Part shown: piece after piece, positions 1 to 12,357 of the stretch
How the letters are laid out: every line of letters starts with the position of its first letter
How positions within the stretch are numbered: the first letter of the stretch is position 1
Assembly (NCBI GenBank): GCA_015698045.1
Contig: BLAL01000158.1
Coordinates: 524,893-588,892, forward strand
Direction: 5' to 3'
Length of the DNA stretch: 64,000 nucleotides
Source of the DNA: Rhizophagus clarus
Lineage: Eukaryota; Glomeromycota; Glomeromycetes; Glomerales; Glomeraceae
The notes under the pieces: generated by a model
The model's database searches: none
What the model was told of the DNA's origin: nothing
Seen by the model: only the letters and a program-made list of their open reading frames with translations
Translations under genes and position numbers: made by a program

Positions 1-250
1 CCTCCTCTATGAATATTATTCTTTTTGACGAGTTGTGTGAGTTTAATTCCAGCTCAATGAGAATTTTTAAAAAATGAAGCTAATGTATTAACTTTTTGTA
101 ATAAATGATCTCCAAAACTTTCTTTAAGTATATCACACGTGATAAGATTAACCGCGTGTGCTAAATATCATACGTTTTTGATGTTAGGGTATTTTTTTTC
201 AATAATTTTACATGCATTCTAAACGTTTGAGACATTATCAGACACAATAG
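1..250 (-). pseudogene. hAT-family transposase, C-terminal fragment (degenerate)
   Basis: The minus strand reads TIVSDNVSNV, then a stop, then NACKIIEKKYPNIKNV, another stop, and YLAHAVNLITCDILKESFG, followed by LLQKVNTLASFFKNS. This is the typical hAT/DUF659 order: an aspartate in a DN.SN context, then a YP.I..V..AAH.LNL.. block. Several stops break the frame, so it is a dead copy. It continues beyond the left edge of the window. The N-terminal half of what looks like the same kind of transposase lies at 2340-3490 on the same strand, with a repeat-filled insertion between. Family assignment comes from motif recognition only. Confidence 0.7.
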
Positions 251-529
251 TTAAAAATGGTGCCGCAAATAGGTAATTGCGGAATAATTGTGATTTGTGA
301 TATTACGGAACATTGCAGATTTCGAAATCTAAATTTCTGCAATTCCGCAACCCGCAATTGTTCAAAATTCCAAAAATATTCCACATTACTGCAAAGAGCC
401 GCTAGTACTGCAATTCAATTACAGAAACATTGCAGAATTGCGTAATTGCGAATTTTTTTTAAAAAAAGACATTTTTTTAAGCGTTTAATTAAAAAATGCT
501 AAAAACATTTTTTTTAAACGTTTTTTCAT

Positions 530-660
530 ATAAGATTTAATAAAAAAAATGTTTTGCAACGTTTTTTTAAATAGATTAATGAAAAAATATTGCGAAATGT
601 TTTTTCATATACAATTTAGTTAAAAAAAATGTAAAAAAAATGTTATTTTTAAACGTTTAA
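530..660. repeat. Diverged palindromic repeat, left flank of array
   Basis: Imperfect copies of GTTTTGCAACGTTTTTTTAA and AATATTGCGAAATGTTTTTT face each other. They match the right-flank repeats at about 1795-2165. They look like older, diverged relatives of the homogeneous array between them. Confidence 0.55.
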
Positions 661-1745
661 TTAATAAAAAGACTTAAAAACGTTTTTTTAAGCGTTTAAT
701 TTAAAAAAAACATTTTTTAAGCGTTTAATTTAAAAAAAACATTTTTTAAGCGTTTAATTTAAAAAAAACATTTTTTAAGCGTTTAATTTAAAAAAACGTT
801 TTTTAAGCGTTTAATTTAAAAAAACGTTTTTTAAGCGTTTAATTTAAAAAAACGTTTTTTAAGCGTTTAATTAAAAAAAACGTTTTTTAAGCGTTTAATT
901 AAAAAAAACGTTTTTTAAGCGTTTAATTAAAAAAAACGTTTTTTAAGCGTTTAATTAAAAAAAACGTTTTTTAAGCGTTTAATTAAAAAAAACGTTTTTT
1001 TAAGCGTTTAATTAAAAAAAACGTTTTTTTAAGCGTTTAATTAAAAAAAACGTTTTTTTAAGCGTTTAATTAAAAAAAACGTTTTTTTAAGCGTTTAATT
1101 AAAAAAAACGTTTTTTTAAGCGTTTAATTAAAAAAAACGTTTTTTTAAGCGTTTAATTAAAAAAAACGTTTTTTTAAGCGTTTAATTAAAAAAAACGTTT
1201 TTTTAAGCGTTTAATTAAAAAAAACGTTTTTTTAAGCGTTTAATTAAAAAAAACGTTTTTTTAAGCGTTTAATTAAAAAAAACGTTTTTTTAAGCGTTTA
1301 ATTAAAAAAAACGTTTTTTTAAGCGTTTAATTAAAAAAAACGTTTTTTTAAGCGTTTAATTAAAAAAAACGTTTTTTTAAGCGTTTAATTAAAAAAAACG
1401 TTTTTTTAAGCGTTTAATTAAAAAAAACGTTTTTTTAAGCGTTTAATTAAAAAAAACGTTTTTTTAAGCGTTTAATTAAAAAAAACGTTTTTTTAAGCGT
1501 TTAATTAAAAAAAACGTTTTTTTAAGCGTTTAATTAAAAAAAACGTTTTTTTAAGCGTTTAATTAAAAAAAACGTTTTTTTAAGCGTTTAATTAAAAAAA
1601 ACGTTTTTTTAAGCGTTTAATTAAAAAAAACGTTTTTTTAAGCGTTTAATTAAAAAAAACGTTTTTTTAAGCGTTTAATTAAAAAAAACGTTTTTTTAAG
1701 TGTTTAATTAAAAAAAACGTTTTTTTAAGCGTTTAATTAAAAAAA
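660..1745. repeat. 29-30 bp tandem array with two palindromic centres per unit
   Basis: About 36 head-to-tail copies are present of a unit made of AAGCGTTTAATT, then eight A, then CG, then seven T. Each unit holds the palindrome AAAAAAACGTTTTTTT and a second palindromic core TTTAATTAAA. The left units carry a CATTTT variant. Central units are nearly identical. The right edge decays into ATACTAAAACG. No coding potential is seen. Confidence 0.95.
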
Positions 1746-1794
1746 TACTAAAACGTTTTTTTAAAACATTTAATTAAAAAAATACTTCGCAGCA

Positions 1795-2165
1795 TTTTTA
1801 TTTAATGAAAAACGTTGTGAAATATTTTTTCATATACAATTTAGTTAAAAAAAAAAACATTTCGCAACATTTTTTTAATAGATTAATGAAAAATGTTGCG
1901 AAATGTTTTTTCATATAAGATTTAATAAAAAAATGTTTTGCAACGTTTTTTTAATAGATTAATAAAAAACGTTGCGAAATATTTTTTCATATACAATTTA
2001 GTTAAAAAAAATATTTTGTAATGTTTTTTAATAGATCAATGAAAGAACATTGCAAAACATTTTTTCATATACAATTTAATAAAAAATGTTTTGCAACTTT
2101 TTTTAGTAATTTAATGAAAAATGTTGCGAAATGTTTTACATTTAATAAAAAAAAATATTTCTTTG
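1795..2165. repeat. Diverged GTTGCGAAATGTTTTTTCATAT repeats, right flank
   Basis: Four or five imperfect units alternate AATGAAAAATGTTGCGAAAT with TTTCATATACAATTTAGT and TTTGCAACGTTTTTTTAATA, giving long imperfect hairpins. They match the repeats left of the homogeneous array. Confidence 0.75.
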
Positions 2166-2339
2166 ATTATTCAACATCAGTAATTTGGTTTAGTAATTAC
2201 TGATACCGAATGAATTATCAGATGATCAATTAATTACGACGTATTTTTACAGACGTAATACCAAAACTGTAATTAATTCACGGAGAAGTATAATCAGAAT
2301 TGCAGAATTGCGGGTTACTAACTGCAATTCAACTCCAAA

Positions 2340-3490
2340 ATCTGCAATATTGCAGATTTTGGAAATTATTTGTGGACCCATCTTTAACAATAGCCAATAT
2401 TTTATTTAAACTGATCTTTTCAATTATTTCTCCAATTACTTTGACTACGTAATTACCTGTATGCAAATGTTCTGACAAATTTTGAAGTTTATACAAATAC
2501 TCTTCTCTCAACAGAGTTATAATAGAATTCCAGATATTACTAAAATAACTCACATTTTTTTTTACCCATTTTTCTCAAAATTAAGCCAATTTGCTCTTTT
2601 AGTTTTTTAAGGATATCTCACCATCTATTCAACCAATTTTGATAAACCTTTTTTATTTTATAGATCTCATTGAGAGCTACATTTTAAAAAAAAGATTATC
2701 CAATTTGGATCACTGATTGATGAGAAAATTGCAAAAAACATGTTTTTAGCTTCTAAATTTCACATTAATTTGCTCTTTTTCATGATTATGAGTTATATCA
2801 GTAATGTCTGAGGTCCTATTATAATAATAAAATTCCATATAGAATGATAAGTGAGAGATGTTCAACCATCAAATGCTAAATTATATTAATATTAATATTA
2901 TTACTTAAAAACACATTAAGAATATTGTTTTAAAAAAATATAAAAAAAGTATTAAAAACTTAAAGTCAAATTAGCTCCATTTTCAATAACAGATATGACA
3001 GTTGAGTTCACCATTGATAATTCCCACTCAAGTAACTGATTTGATAAAAATTTCTGGTTGACAGCTCATATAAAGAATTAAGCTCATTTACAAACTGAAG
3101 TTAATAAAAAAAGAGTGCTCTACTATCCGAAATGAAATACCACATGCAACAAAAAATTTAGTCAAGGTATGATTAATCCTAATTACTCTACCATCAGGAA
3201 TTTTTGTGAAATCATGCTAGTCTATAATATTTAACTGATTATTTCCAACAATTTTTCTTTTCTTATTAACTTTATCTTTACGCTCTAATATTTTATTCAA
3301 ATATTTTCTAACAACAGGTCCTAAAGCTTTTGAGTAGTAGTTCGTGAAGTGCTCTTCAAGTTTTGATATATCACCTTACGACCATAAAAAATTACAATAT
3401 TTACAAGTAGCATGATATTTTTCTAAACTAATAGGATTTCCTCTAATAGCATTCTCCCAGATAGAGCTAGAAGGCCTATTATTTAACAAC
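2340..3490 (-). pseudogene. hAT-family transposase with BED zinc finger, N-terminal part (degenerate)
   Basis: On the minus strand the reading begins near 3470 with WENAIRGNPISLEKYHATCK, then YCNFLWS, a stop, and GDISKLEEHFTN. This is a BED-type zinc finger with a CX2C pair and a late H. It is followed by a basic linker, then LTKFFVACGISFRIVEHSFF, the usual hAT region after the BED finger. Further on, at 2553-2375, come HTGNYVVKVIGEIIEKISLN and KILAIVKDGSTN, the start of the catalytic domain. Stops and frameshifts are frequent. It is a decayed copy whose C-terminal part would correspond to positions 1-250. Confidence 0.75.
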
Positions 3491-3499
3491 AAAACAATA

Positions 3500-4721
3500 A
3501 AATTTAAAGATGATAATTATCTTAAAAGCTTAATAAAAGTCATTTGTCTTTGTAGAATAAAGAATATGAAATTCAATGGATATCCTATAGTATGTCTTCT
3601 TCCTATTAATTTCTATACTCATAAAATTAAGTTTAAAATAGATAAGAAAAAAATTTATGATAAAATGAAAAGTAATATAAAAGAACAATTTAGAAGTTGG
3701 AAAGAATCAAGAAATGGTAATTTAAAATATAATTATATAATATTTCTGAAAATGCTTCTGAAATTACGACAGATTTGCAATTATACAGAGCTTTATAAGA
3801 AACAAATAAATAGTACTAATAATGAAAGATTGGCTATCCTAAAAATATCTGTTAGTAATAATAAAAATTAAAACAAGGGGTTCAGCACTAAAATTTTTTT
3901 TTTGAGATTTTACTATATCTGTAATTTTTAGTAAAATTGATGTATAATTATCATATAAACCTAAAAAATTTTTTTGGGTGCCAAACCCCTTGTTTTGTTA
4001 TGAACGTCCACATATGTGCTCTAAACTATTAATAACTTCTACAATTACTCTTTGTAAACATATATTTGATAAAAATTACATCAAAATTAGTTTTAAAAAT
4101 AAATCATTTTTTTGTTCAATATACCAAAATTCAGTTAATATGAATCAATTAATTGAATTAATAACAATTTAAATAGAAGAAGAAATTAGAAATTTAAATG
4201 ATTTTAAAATAAATTTCAAAATTGCAGCTTTATTAAAATTTTTAAATCAAAATAATGATAAATCAGTAGTCTTCAGCCAATGGATATCTTTTCTTGATTT
4301 AATTGAAATTGCATTTAAAAATGCAAATGTTAAATTTGTTCCATTTAATGATAAAATATTATGTAATCAGCAAGAATAGATTGTAAATAATTTCAACAAT
4401 AATCCAAAAATAAAGGTTCTTCTAATTAGTTTAAAATATGGATCTTTAGGATTGAATCTTACTATTGCTAATCAATATTTTTTTATGGATTTTTGGTGGA
4501 ATCCAAATATTAAGAATTAAGTTATAGATCAAATTTATAAAATTGATTAAACTTGGCCAATTTCTGTCTTTAGATTTTTTATTGAAAATACAATTAAAAA
4601 TCACGTGTTTAAACTTCAAAAGAAAAAATGTGGCTTTATATTCCAAGCTTTTGATGAGCAGCAATCTGAGAATCTGAATATTATTAATGAAACTCTGCAA
4701 ATTTTATTAGGTAGTAGTTAA
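3500..4721 (+). pseudogene. RAD5/HLTF-like SNF2 helicase C-terminal half (degenerate)
   Basis: Three blocks in order match a RAD5/RAD16/HLTF-type SNF2 ATPase. First is DNYLKSLIKVICLCR.K, LP..F and FLKMLLKLRQICNYTELYKK (3500-3871). Second is a RING-like remnant, ITLCKHIFDKNYIKIS with a later FFCSIYQ (about 4030-4130), where several zinc ligands are lost. Third is a helicase C domain: [48 protein letters not shown] and RFFIENTIKNHVFKLQ, ending in TAA at 4719-4721. Stops occur in the third block (TAG and TAA codons where Q is usual, and in place of the QAIDR.HRIGQ residues). A short palindromic element at 3872-3994 splits blocks one and two. Confidence 0.75.
3872..3994. mobile_element. MITE-like palindromic element inside the SNF2 pseudogene
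   Basis: The left end AACAAGGGGTTCAGCAC and the reverse complement of the right end, AACAAGGGGTTTGGCAC, form about 17-bp terminal inverted repeats around an AT-rich core. There are no reading frames. It sits between two helicase-coding blocks. No unambiguous target duplication is visible. Confidence 0.6.
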
Positions 4722-6356
4722 AGAATATTTTTAGTATATATGCACATAATTAAAATTGCATATTGCAGTTTTCATAAATCTATGTAATTAAAGTTATATG
4801 ATGATCACTTTAAATTTATGTATTTTTTTCAAAGTAATATCTAAAATTAAGTCGTAATTTTGCTTATCTGTAAGAAAACATGTAATAAGGAATCTCTTAT
4901 AATAGATTCAAAATTACTTTTTCATAATGATACTATATATTAAAATCATAAACCTATAAAAAGAAATATTACACTTATGATAAAAGATATCAAAGAAACT
5001 CAACATATCAAATAGTTTATAAATTTAAATAAAAATAGATATTTCACTTTACTTTTAGATTTGGAATTACTGTAATTGATTGGTCTTTTATATTTTGATA
5101 TATTAAAGATAAATTTAATGATACATTTATATTAGATTCAAAATTTACTTCATTTAAAATTAAAATTTACGCAAAAAAATTACTAACTCAAGATAAGATT
5201 ACCTTCAATTTATAGCAGAAATTGGAAATGTACTTTATATTATATTGAACTTGAAAATTATTAGTATTTATGATCATGTCCTATAATATAGGATATTAAA
5301 GCAAAAATTGTTTAAAATTCTAAAAATTAGCTTCTTAAATTGATAATTAATTTTGTTAATATAAGATAATGCCAATATCAATATTAATAATATTATTAAT
5401 ATTATAAATAATCTTGCATATTAGACTTCTTTTTATACTGGTATACTTTGTTTAATTAAAGGTATTATATCCAAAAATTTTAGTGTATTCTTTATGAATT
5501 TAAAAATTACAAAAAAATATAAATACGAAATTATAAAAGAAATTGTTGATACATTAATTTTACAGTTTAAATATTTGATTTTGAAAATATCACAATATAT
5601 ATTAGATTAAGTTAGAAATTTGCATGATATAGATTTTTATCAAGAAAAAATCAAAATTTAAAGGTAATAATATTAATAGAATTATTAATAATTCTAATAG
5701 TTTGTTGAGTAGATATAAGATCTGGATGGATGGATATTTCAATATAGATGGTTATTGGTTGAATTTTTAAGTTTTTTATGACTTATATTACCATTGACTT
5801 ATGATGACTAATCAGTTGTATTCCGTAAGAGTAGTAGCATAAATAATATAGTTAATAAAGAAACATTCTATAAATAATCTATATATATGTAGATTTTAAT
5901 TTATTTCTTAATATTTGTATTATTAAGTATGACCCACTATGTTAATAATAAATAAAAAAAAATCCCAGTTTTGGTAAAAAAAAAAGTTTATATTCTTACA
6001 AATTTTCAAAATATAATTTTTTTAATATTTTGTAAAAAAGGTGAAAAAGGTTGTATAAACTTTTAAACCTATTAGTAAATCAAAAATAAATTAAATTAAT
6101 TTTTTTCTGTTAAATATTTAATAATTGAAGTTTTAAGAGCAGAATAAATTAAATTGTTTGCTGTATTATAAATGATTATCATTTATTATAAAAAAAAAAT
6201 GATATTAAAATTGTTGGTATAATTTTCTGAACTTTTATCTTATTTATTTTTCATTTTTCTAGCAAAACAATTTTTAATTATTTATTGTTTGAATATAAAT
6301 TTAATATAATAATATGTGATTGTTATAATTGTTTAAAAAGATCAATGGAAGATTCA

Positions 6357-6389
<33 letters not shown>

Positions 6390-6449
6390 ATAAAAAAAAA
6401 AAATAAAAAAAAGTTATCCAAATTTCTATAAATAATTACAAAATTAGAT
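4722..6449. other. AT-rich gap, no gene recognised
   Basis: All frames are densely stopped. A run of T followed by a long run of A (about 6358-6412) is a homopolymer palindrome near the 3' end of ARP8. Nothing else is assignable. Confidence 0.6.
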
Positions 6450-9387
6450 TTACCAAATAAAAAATGCTTTTTCCCTTAAGCATCTGACTCCCAACTCCTC
6501 CCATTCTCTTGAATTAATCCATGATTCATTTAAAATTTCCAATTTGCTCATTACAGATCCACCTTTCCATACTAATAATCTCGGATCTAAATCTCTAGAT
6601 GATGTTAGGACTTCAAGCTTATCCGCATTTTGTATTTGTCGGGATGACAGTCTGAAGTGATGATTTAATAGAAATTATATTAAGTTCTAAAAATAAATTA
6701 TTATTATATGCAAAGTACAAAACTATACCTTTCTTCCAACATTTTATTCACTCCTGGAATGAGTCCACCTCCGCCAACCACTAGTATACTTGAATAAAAT
6801 TTTTTAGCTCTTTCCTCGGTTGCCGCAGTATTAATGCTCTGGATTATGGCATCATCAAGTGGTAGTGTAGATATAGAATCTACAAGAGGAGCATTTTGGA
6901 TACGTGCATTCGATGATACTGACGGAGATGCGGGCTGAGTTGTAGGTAACACAGACGTAGGTATGGGCGAAGGTGCAGGGACTGTATTATTATCTATTCT
7001 AAGAGGTGTAGTTGATCCTGGACTATCTCGTGGTTGAGGTGATGGAGAAGGGAAAGAAGTTCGAATTTGAGTCGCTGCTTGTGTTGCAACGGAAAGTTTT
7101 GGTTTTTGCATAACGAACGCTGGCTGAACCTATAAAAATTTCATTATTATATTTGTGATCAGAAAAAAAAAAAATACTTTCAATCTATTCGTCCTTACTC
7201 CATTATTTGTAATAGCTCCTTCTGTAATATCGTCAATCGTATAAGATACGAATTTTTGAAGAAACTCGGTTCGTTTCTTATTAAAATTGATTATATGAGG
7301 GTAAAATAACAACTAGTAAAATGTAAAACTAGGTTAACAATTATATTTAATAATAGAAGGATTTAATCATATTACTGAACGATTCCCACCATTGGTGCAA
7401 TAATCGCATCATCGTACGTCTTAATTTGATACTTCAATGTAGGTTTATTAGGTGCTCTCACGTAAAACTCGTTTAATTGAATTGTAAGATTTGCCTTCAT
7501 TTTTAAAAAAAAAATATTTAAAATAAGTTCGTATACGTTATGAAATGCAAAAGAAAAACATACTTCATCCAAAGTGCAAAACTTCTCTTTCATTTCTTCA
7601 GCCAATAACCAATCATACACACGATTTAAATCCATTTCAGAATATGGGAACTTGCTTCTTCTTAAGAGTTTAATGAAAAAATACGTGATATCATCACCTC
7701 CATAATGAAGACATACCCTATAAATAAACACGAACAACATCAAATTTAACCAATCAATAAAGAGTACATCCTCAAATTAATAATCTGTTAAGATCACAAC
7801 CTAGAGTCAGGAATGCACATTCCATCTTCAACACATGTGACAGTAGAAGTTTGAGCTCCAATATCAACAATGCATGCTACCGACATGCCGGCTCCAAAAC
7901 TGACACATACTGATTCTTGCGCTATAAAAACACGACGGAATTCCATATATCGTAGTAACATCGTGATTATTTCCAACACATATAGTCGATTATATACATC
8001 AGGAATTACAAGAATTACAGAATAATTCTAGAAAATAAAAGAAGTATAAAATAAAAACTATAATAAAGTGCTTCATTAATGAGTAATTTAAATACCCTGA
8101 AATTTTTCCGAGAAATTCCAAGTTTTTCTCGAATAGACTCGGTCCAAATTGTTTCTAGATCTCCAACTATAGCTTTAATGGAATCATAATCTCTGGTATT
8201 AAATTCACCGTGCTGTATCGGATAAAACAACTTAAAAGAATCTACTGAGTCAGGAAGTCGAAGTGCCTATATAACATTAAAATAAAAAAGGCTTTATAAA
8301 AACCCTATCAATGGACCTTCATATCCTAAACTTTACCTTTTCTCCTACATAATATTCAACATCATCGTCTGCTATAGTCCAATCGATTCTATAAGGGTCA
8401 TTATGATCCGCGATTGTCTCTGGGTGAGCAGATTTATTAAACGAATGAACTTGTGATTGTGCATTAGCAACAGGCCTTCGTTTCGAAGCTTTCATCCTTT
8501 CTTTTAATTCTTTTTTTATTTCACCAATAGCTTGCTTAAAATGTTCCTATTTATTGTAAGAAATGCAAGATTAAGAAAAATTGACATAATATATAACGAA
8601 AATCGAAAGTTCTAACCTCATCTTCGTCTTCTTCCTCGGTCACGATTGAAGAGCCCGCCGAATTTGAACAAGTTTCAGCTTCTTTAGCATCCTCTTCATC
8701 TAGCCTCGTTTCTTTAATTTCTTCATTTTCATTTTCCTTTTTAATTTCATTGTTATTAGCAGAATAAATATCTTCAGTTTCTTGCTCGACTTTAATCTCT
8801 CTTTTGCTCTCATATAACTGTGTTTCATATCCTCTTTTATTTCTCATCCTTCGTGCAATTAAATGTGGTACCACAACAGGAAATGCTTCTGAAGCGCGGC
8901 CGATCCTTAGATACTTTGATCCTGGATGTATCACTAATACTTTTGATCCTTCGACATTCGACTACGTGGAGATTAATTTGGATAAATAAATTTGTAACTT
9001 TTTTTAAAAAAAAAATAAAAAAAAAATAAAATAAAATAAAATAAATACTTCGAGTTCTTCTTCGCTTGTTGTTTCCTCTTCTTCTTCATCTTCATAAACG
9101 TCTTCCTCTTCACTTTCCTTTTGTTTACCAGCCGAATCTCTTTTTGCTTCATCGCGAGTAAAGTAAGAAGTCTCGTGTCTTAAAAATTTCGAAGTTACAT
9201 ATTTTGTTACAATGGATGGCTGAGCTGCAAAGTTGGTGAATTTTAGTTGTGGTGTATAGTGTCTGTCTATCTTATTAGAATTAGTAACAGGTTGTGTAGT
9301 TTGCATGTGTTGAAAATTGAAATTTATTTGTGTTTCTGAAAGTGTTTGTAGTGGTTTTGCTATATTTATTTCTTGTTTAACCTCCAT
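6450..9387 (-). CDS. ARP8: Actin-related protein 8 (INO80 complex subunit)
   Basis: A nuclear actin-fold protein that, in known orthologues, binds nucleosomes as part of the INO80 remodeller. Ten exons join in frame, giving about 755 residues: 9387-9049, 8961-8617, 8546-8337, 8266-8096, 8027-7801, 7717-7564, 7494-about 7390, 7312-7199, 7129-6729 and 6651-6450. Diagnostic blocks are KVLVIHPGSKYLRIGRASEA, FPVVVPHLIARR, DPYRIDWTIADDDVEYYVGE, YSVILVIPDVYNRLYV, VCVSFGAGMSVACIVDIGAQ, VCLHYGGDDIT, KKFYSSILVVGGGGLIPGVN and the C-terminal LRLEKAFFIW-like end (LREKAFFIW, then stop). An acidic stretch follows the first actin motif and an S/P-rich insert precedes the GGGG block, where human ARP8 also has an insertion. 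The donor of exon 7 is uncertain (GTGGGA or GTTCAG, both phase 0). The gene is intact. Confidence 0.93.
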
Positions 9388-10069
9388 GGTTTAAATACAA
9401 AACTTTTTAAAACTAATTGGGCAAAAATAGGATAAGACAAAAGTTTTTAAAAAAAAATATTTATATGATTATCTTTATTTATTTGAGTACATATTGAATT
9501 CCTTTAAGTTGCGCTCGTATGAAGGTGGCATCATCGTCATATCTGTATCGTAGATATTTGAATCACATTAGAATGTCAAAAAAACACATATATTGCTATA
9601 AAAACGTGTGTCGAACAAAATTCAATAAAAAAACTCATCTGCAAGATCGGAAAATGTAACGTTCTGATTTTAAAAATGGAAATTTTGTAAAATTAATGTA
9701 ACATAATATTGCATTTGTGTTACTTTTCTGGATTTTAGGAAATGAAATTATTGTAAGGATGCCGGAAGCGTAAAAGAAATATTCATTTATTAATCCTCAT
9801 CAACCAAATTGTTGTGATTTTTTTTTCATGGAGCATTTATCCGTTGAAAAATTACTCTTCCACTAAGATTTGAGGTTATTTCATGAATAATACAAATAAT
9901 ACGCGAAAAATTTCGCAAATCTCTCTTTAACAAAAACGAATTACGGCTAGTATAATTATGTTAATAGTGTCAATTTTCTTGTCACGTGCGATATATCCAA
10001 TCGGGTGATAAATATACATCAGTTAATACTGTGATCAGGTCAGACACTTAATCCTCAGAGAAATTAATC
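9388..10069. promoter_or_regulatory. Divergent intergenic region between ARP8 and CSN7
   Basis: A 682-bp non-coding stretch separates the two start codons, which point away from each other. It must hold both 5' UTRs and promoters, which may be shared. No specific element is assigned. A TCACGTG motif lies near 9982. Confidence 0.5.
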
Positions 10070-10707
10070 ATGTCTGAAATCGTATTAAGCTCTTCAGCTC
10101 GCCAACGTTTAGAACCCTACCTTCTGCTTTCCAAGTCTGCTAAAGGCGGTGCATGCGTACAGTTGATCAAAGACGCACTGGCTGCACCAGGCGTTTATGT
10201 GTTTGCCGAATTATTAGATATGCCAAATGTTGCTGAGGTATACTTCAATTATAAGAATTGTCTTAAACTAACACGTATGATGTTAAATGTTTTCGATTAA
10301 TTTGTAAAAGATGGTTTTATGATATTTGCTTATTAGTCCTGCACAATTAATTAAAACGAACTAATGTTAAAATTTAAAGGTTAATAATATATATTTAAAT
10401 TTCTCCTAGCTTCAAAATAATGAGCAGCATGTTTCATACCATACATTATTACGATTGTTTTCTTATGGCACATATAAAGATTATAAAGGTAATTTCATAA
10501 ATGCTACAATTTGTATTTATCAAATTTGACGTTTGATTAACTTTGATCTATTTTTAGAAAATGCATCAACATTGCCTCAACTAGAAGCCACTCAACTTAA
10601 TAAATTGAAGCATTTATCCATCGTTTCCTTATCCGAAGAATCAAGAGTTTGTTATTTTTGAATGAAACATCAAAAGTTATTGTCATCGGATTGAATGATT
10701 ATTTATC

Positions 10708-10740
<33 letters not shown>

Positions 10741-11599
10741 TCATTTGTGCTAGACAATCCCATATGATATACTTTTGCAGTACCTTGATATACCAAATGT
10801 CCGTGAACTTGAGGATCTAATTATTGAGGCAATCTATCAGGATGTTATAAAAGGCAAATTAGATCAAAAAAGGAAACAACTCGAAATCGAGTATACAATG
10901 GGCAGAGATTTACGACCGGGGCAAATCGATCAAATGTTGGAAGTGTTAAGTGCTTGGTGTGTTTTAGATTTATCTCTTATACAATGTTTAGCTATAGTCC
11001 CACTCATTTTATTTTACTTTTATTTTTTTTTTTTATAAAGGTCCCAAACTTCGGAGGAAATTTTAAAAGTCATAGACACCAAGATTGTACAAGTTCGTGA
11101 TGCCGCTATTGAAAACAAGAAACAAAAAGAGGAATATGAAAAGGAAGTAGAACGCCTTCGCAAGGAAGTAAAATCCAATTCAAAAAATGTTGACCATATG
11201 GAAATTATGACAGGAGGCTCGATTGATCAATACGCTAACATGGATTACCATGATGAGAATACGAAGGGTGGTAGAGCTGGAAAGAGGTATGTTGTCATTT
11301 CAAAATTACTCAGTTGATAATTTGGAGTCGTTCGGCTTTCTTCGGCCAAAAGCCGTATGATATTCGGGAATTGGGCATGATTTTTTACGAATAGCTTTAT
11401 TTGATACCAAATCATTTCTCGGAAATGATTTTTTATACACTCGTTCCCAAAAAACGACGCTAAAATGCGTGAACAGTAGGAAGCGTAATCGACGACATTG
11501 AAACCAAGAAACGTTTCCATTTGTCAATTTTTTTTTCTTTAATATCACTATCTTTCATCTAGGGGCCCAAAAAGGTCTTTCTTGCCTGGCCGAAGATGA
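10070..11599 (+). CDS. CSN7: COP9 signalosome subunit 7
   Basis: A PCI-domain scaffold subunit of the COP9 signalosome, which removes NEDD8 from cullins. Six exons join in frame to about 273 residues: 10070-10237, 10410-10488, 10558-10646, 10754-10956, 11041-11286 and 11563-11599. Strong matches to animal and plant CSN7 are [100 protein letters not shown] and [18 protein letters not shown] coiled coil follows ([20 protein letters not shown]) and then a basic tail ending FLPGRR. The last intron (11287-11562) is longer than the others and ends in CTAG. The gene is intact. Confidence 0.95.
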
Positions 11600-12357
11600 A
11601 AACCAGTGCAAGAGAGCGAAGTTCTACAAGGGGAAACTGTCAAATAAAGATTTAATTTCACCTAATTACCTAATTGGCTTTCTTTTGTTTAGTTCCAAAT
11701 GATTACACATATAAACATAAATATCTTGATTCTATATCCCGTTTTCGATAAATATTATATGAATGCAGATATTATACAAAATTCATCAAATAACAAATTT
11801 ATAGATAGCATTTGTGAAGTAAAAAGAATTGACAATTTTATTTCAATAATACAAATAAAAAGCGTCCAAGTATAATTTTTAAGTGTATAAATCATGTGAT
11901 ATTTAGTCTCTAAACCCCTACAAGGACTTGTCCAAAAGGGTGTGACTGATAAATACACGGATTATTAGTCATTTAATTATATATCACAGGATTTGTTGGC
12001 GCAGGTTGTGCTGTGATTTTTTATGTTATAGATAATCAACCAACACGTTCAAAACTTTTATAAATCACTTCTCAATAACCAACTTTTCGACACGTTCTCT
12101 TACACTCTCATTAACAATAACTTACCAGCACTATAAATACTACTAGTGACATCAGTTACTATAAAGAATACCTGCAACTATAGCGAGTATCAACCGTAAG
12201 TTTGTAGAAGCTGTTTTAACGACACGTCAGATAAACGTCATAAACAAAAAATATTTTTTCGGCTTGACGCTTAATTTTACCTTTCGCTTTATAACCGACT
12301 TATTTTATGTAGTAAATACAATAATTTTCTTTTAACTTAATACCGTTATAATATAGA
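11600..12357. other. Intergenic region between CSN7 and CDH1
   Basis: This is the 3' end of CSN7 and the 5' region of CDH1, both on the plus strand. No gene or clear repeat is seen. Confidence 0.5.

Larger units (their letters stand above)
262..2360. mobile_element. Insertion interrupting the hAT transposase
   Basis: The segment between the two hAT fragments has related, inverted ends rich in the motif CGCAATT/AATTGCG. The left end has GCAACCCGCAATTG (about 349-360). The right end has AATTGCGGGTTACTAACTGC (about 2305-2324). It contains the palindromic tandem array and no recognisable protein. Exact borders and a target duplication could not be fixed. Both hAT fragments carry the same IV.D..SN motif at the junctions, so partial duplication or two different hAT copies is also possible. 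Confidence 0.4.

Noticed and set aside
660..1745. Possible CRISPR-like array
   Set aside because: The units are contiguous with no unique spacers, and the host is eukaryotic. It is a simple tandem repeat.
11245..11548. Two minus-strand frames within the last CSN7 intron
   Set aside because: They overlap coding exon 5 and an intron with clean GT-AG borders. No similarity to known proteins is apparent.
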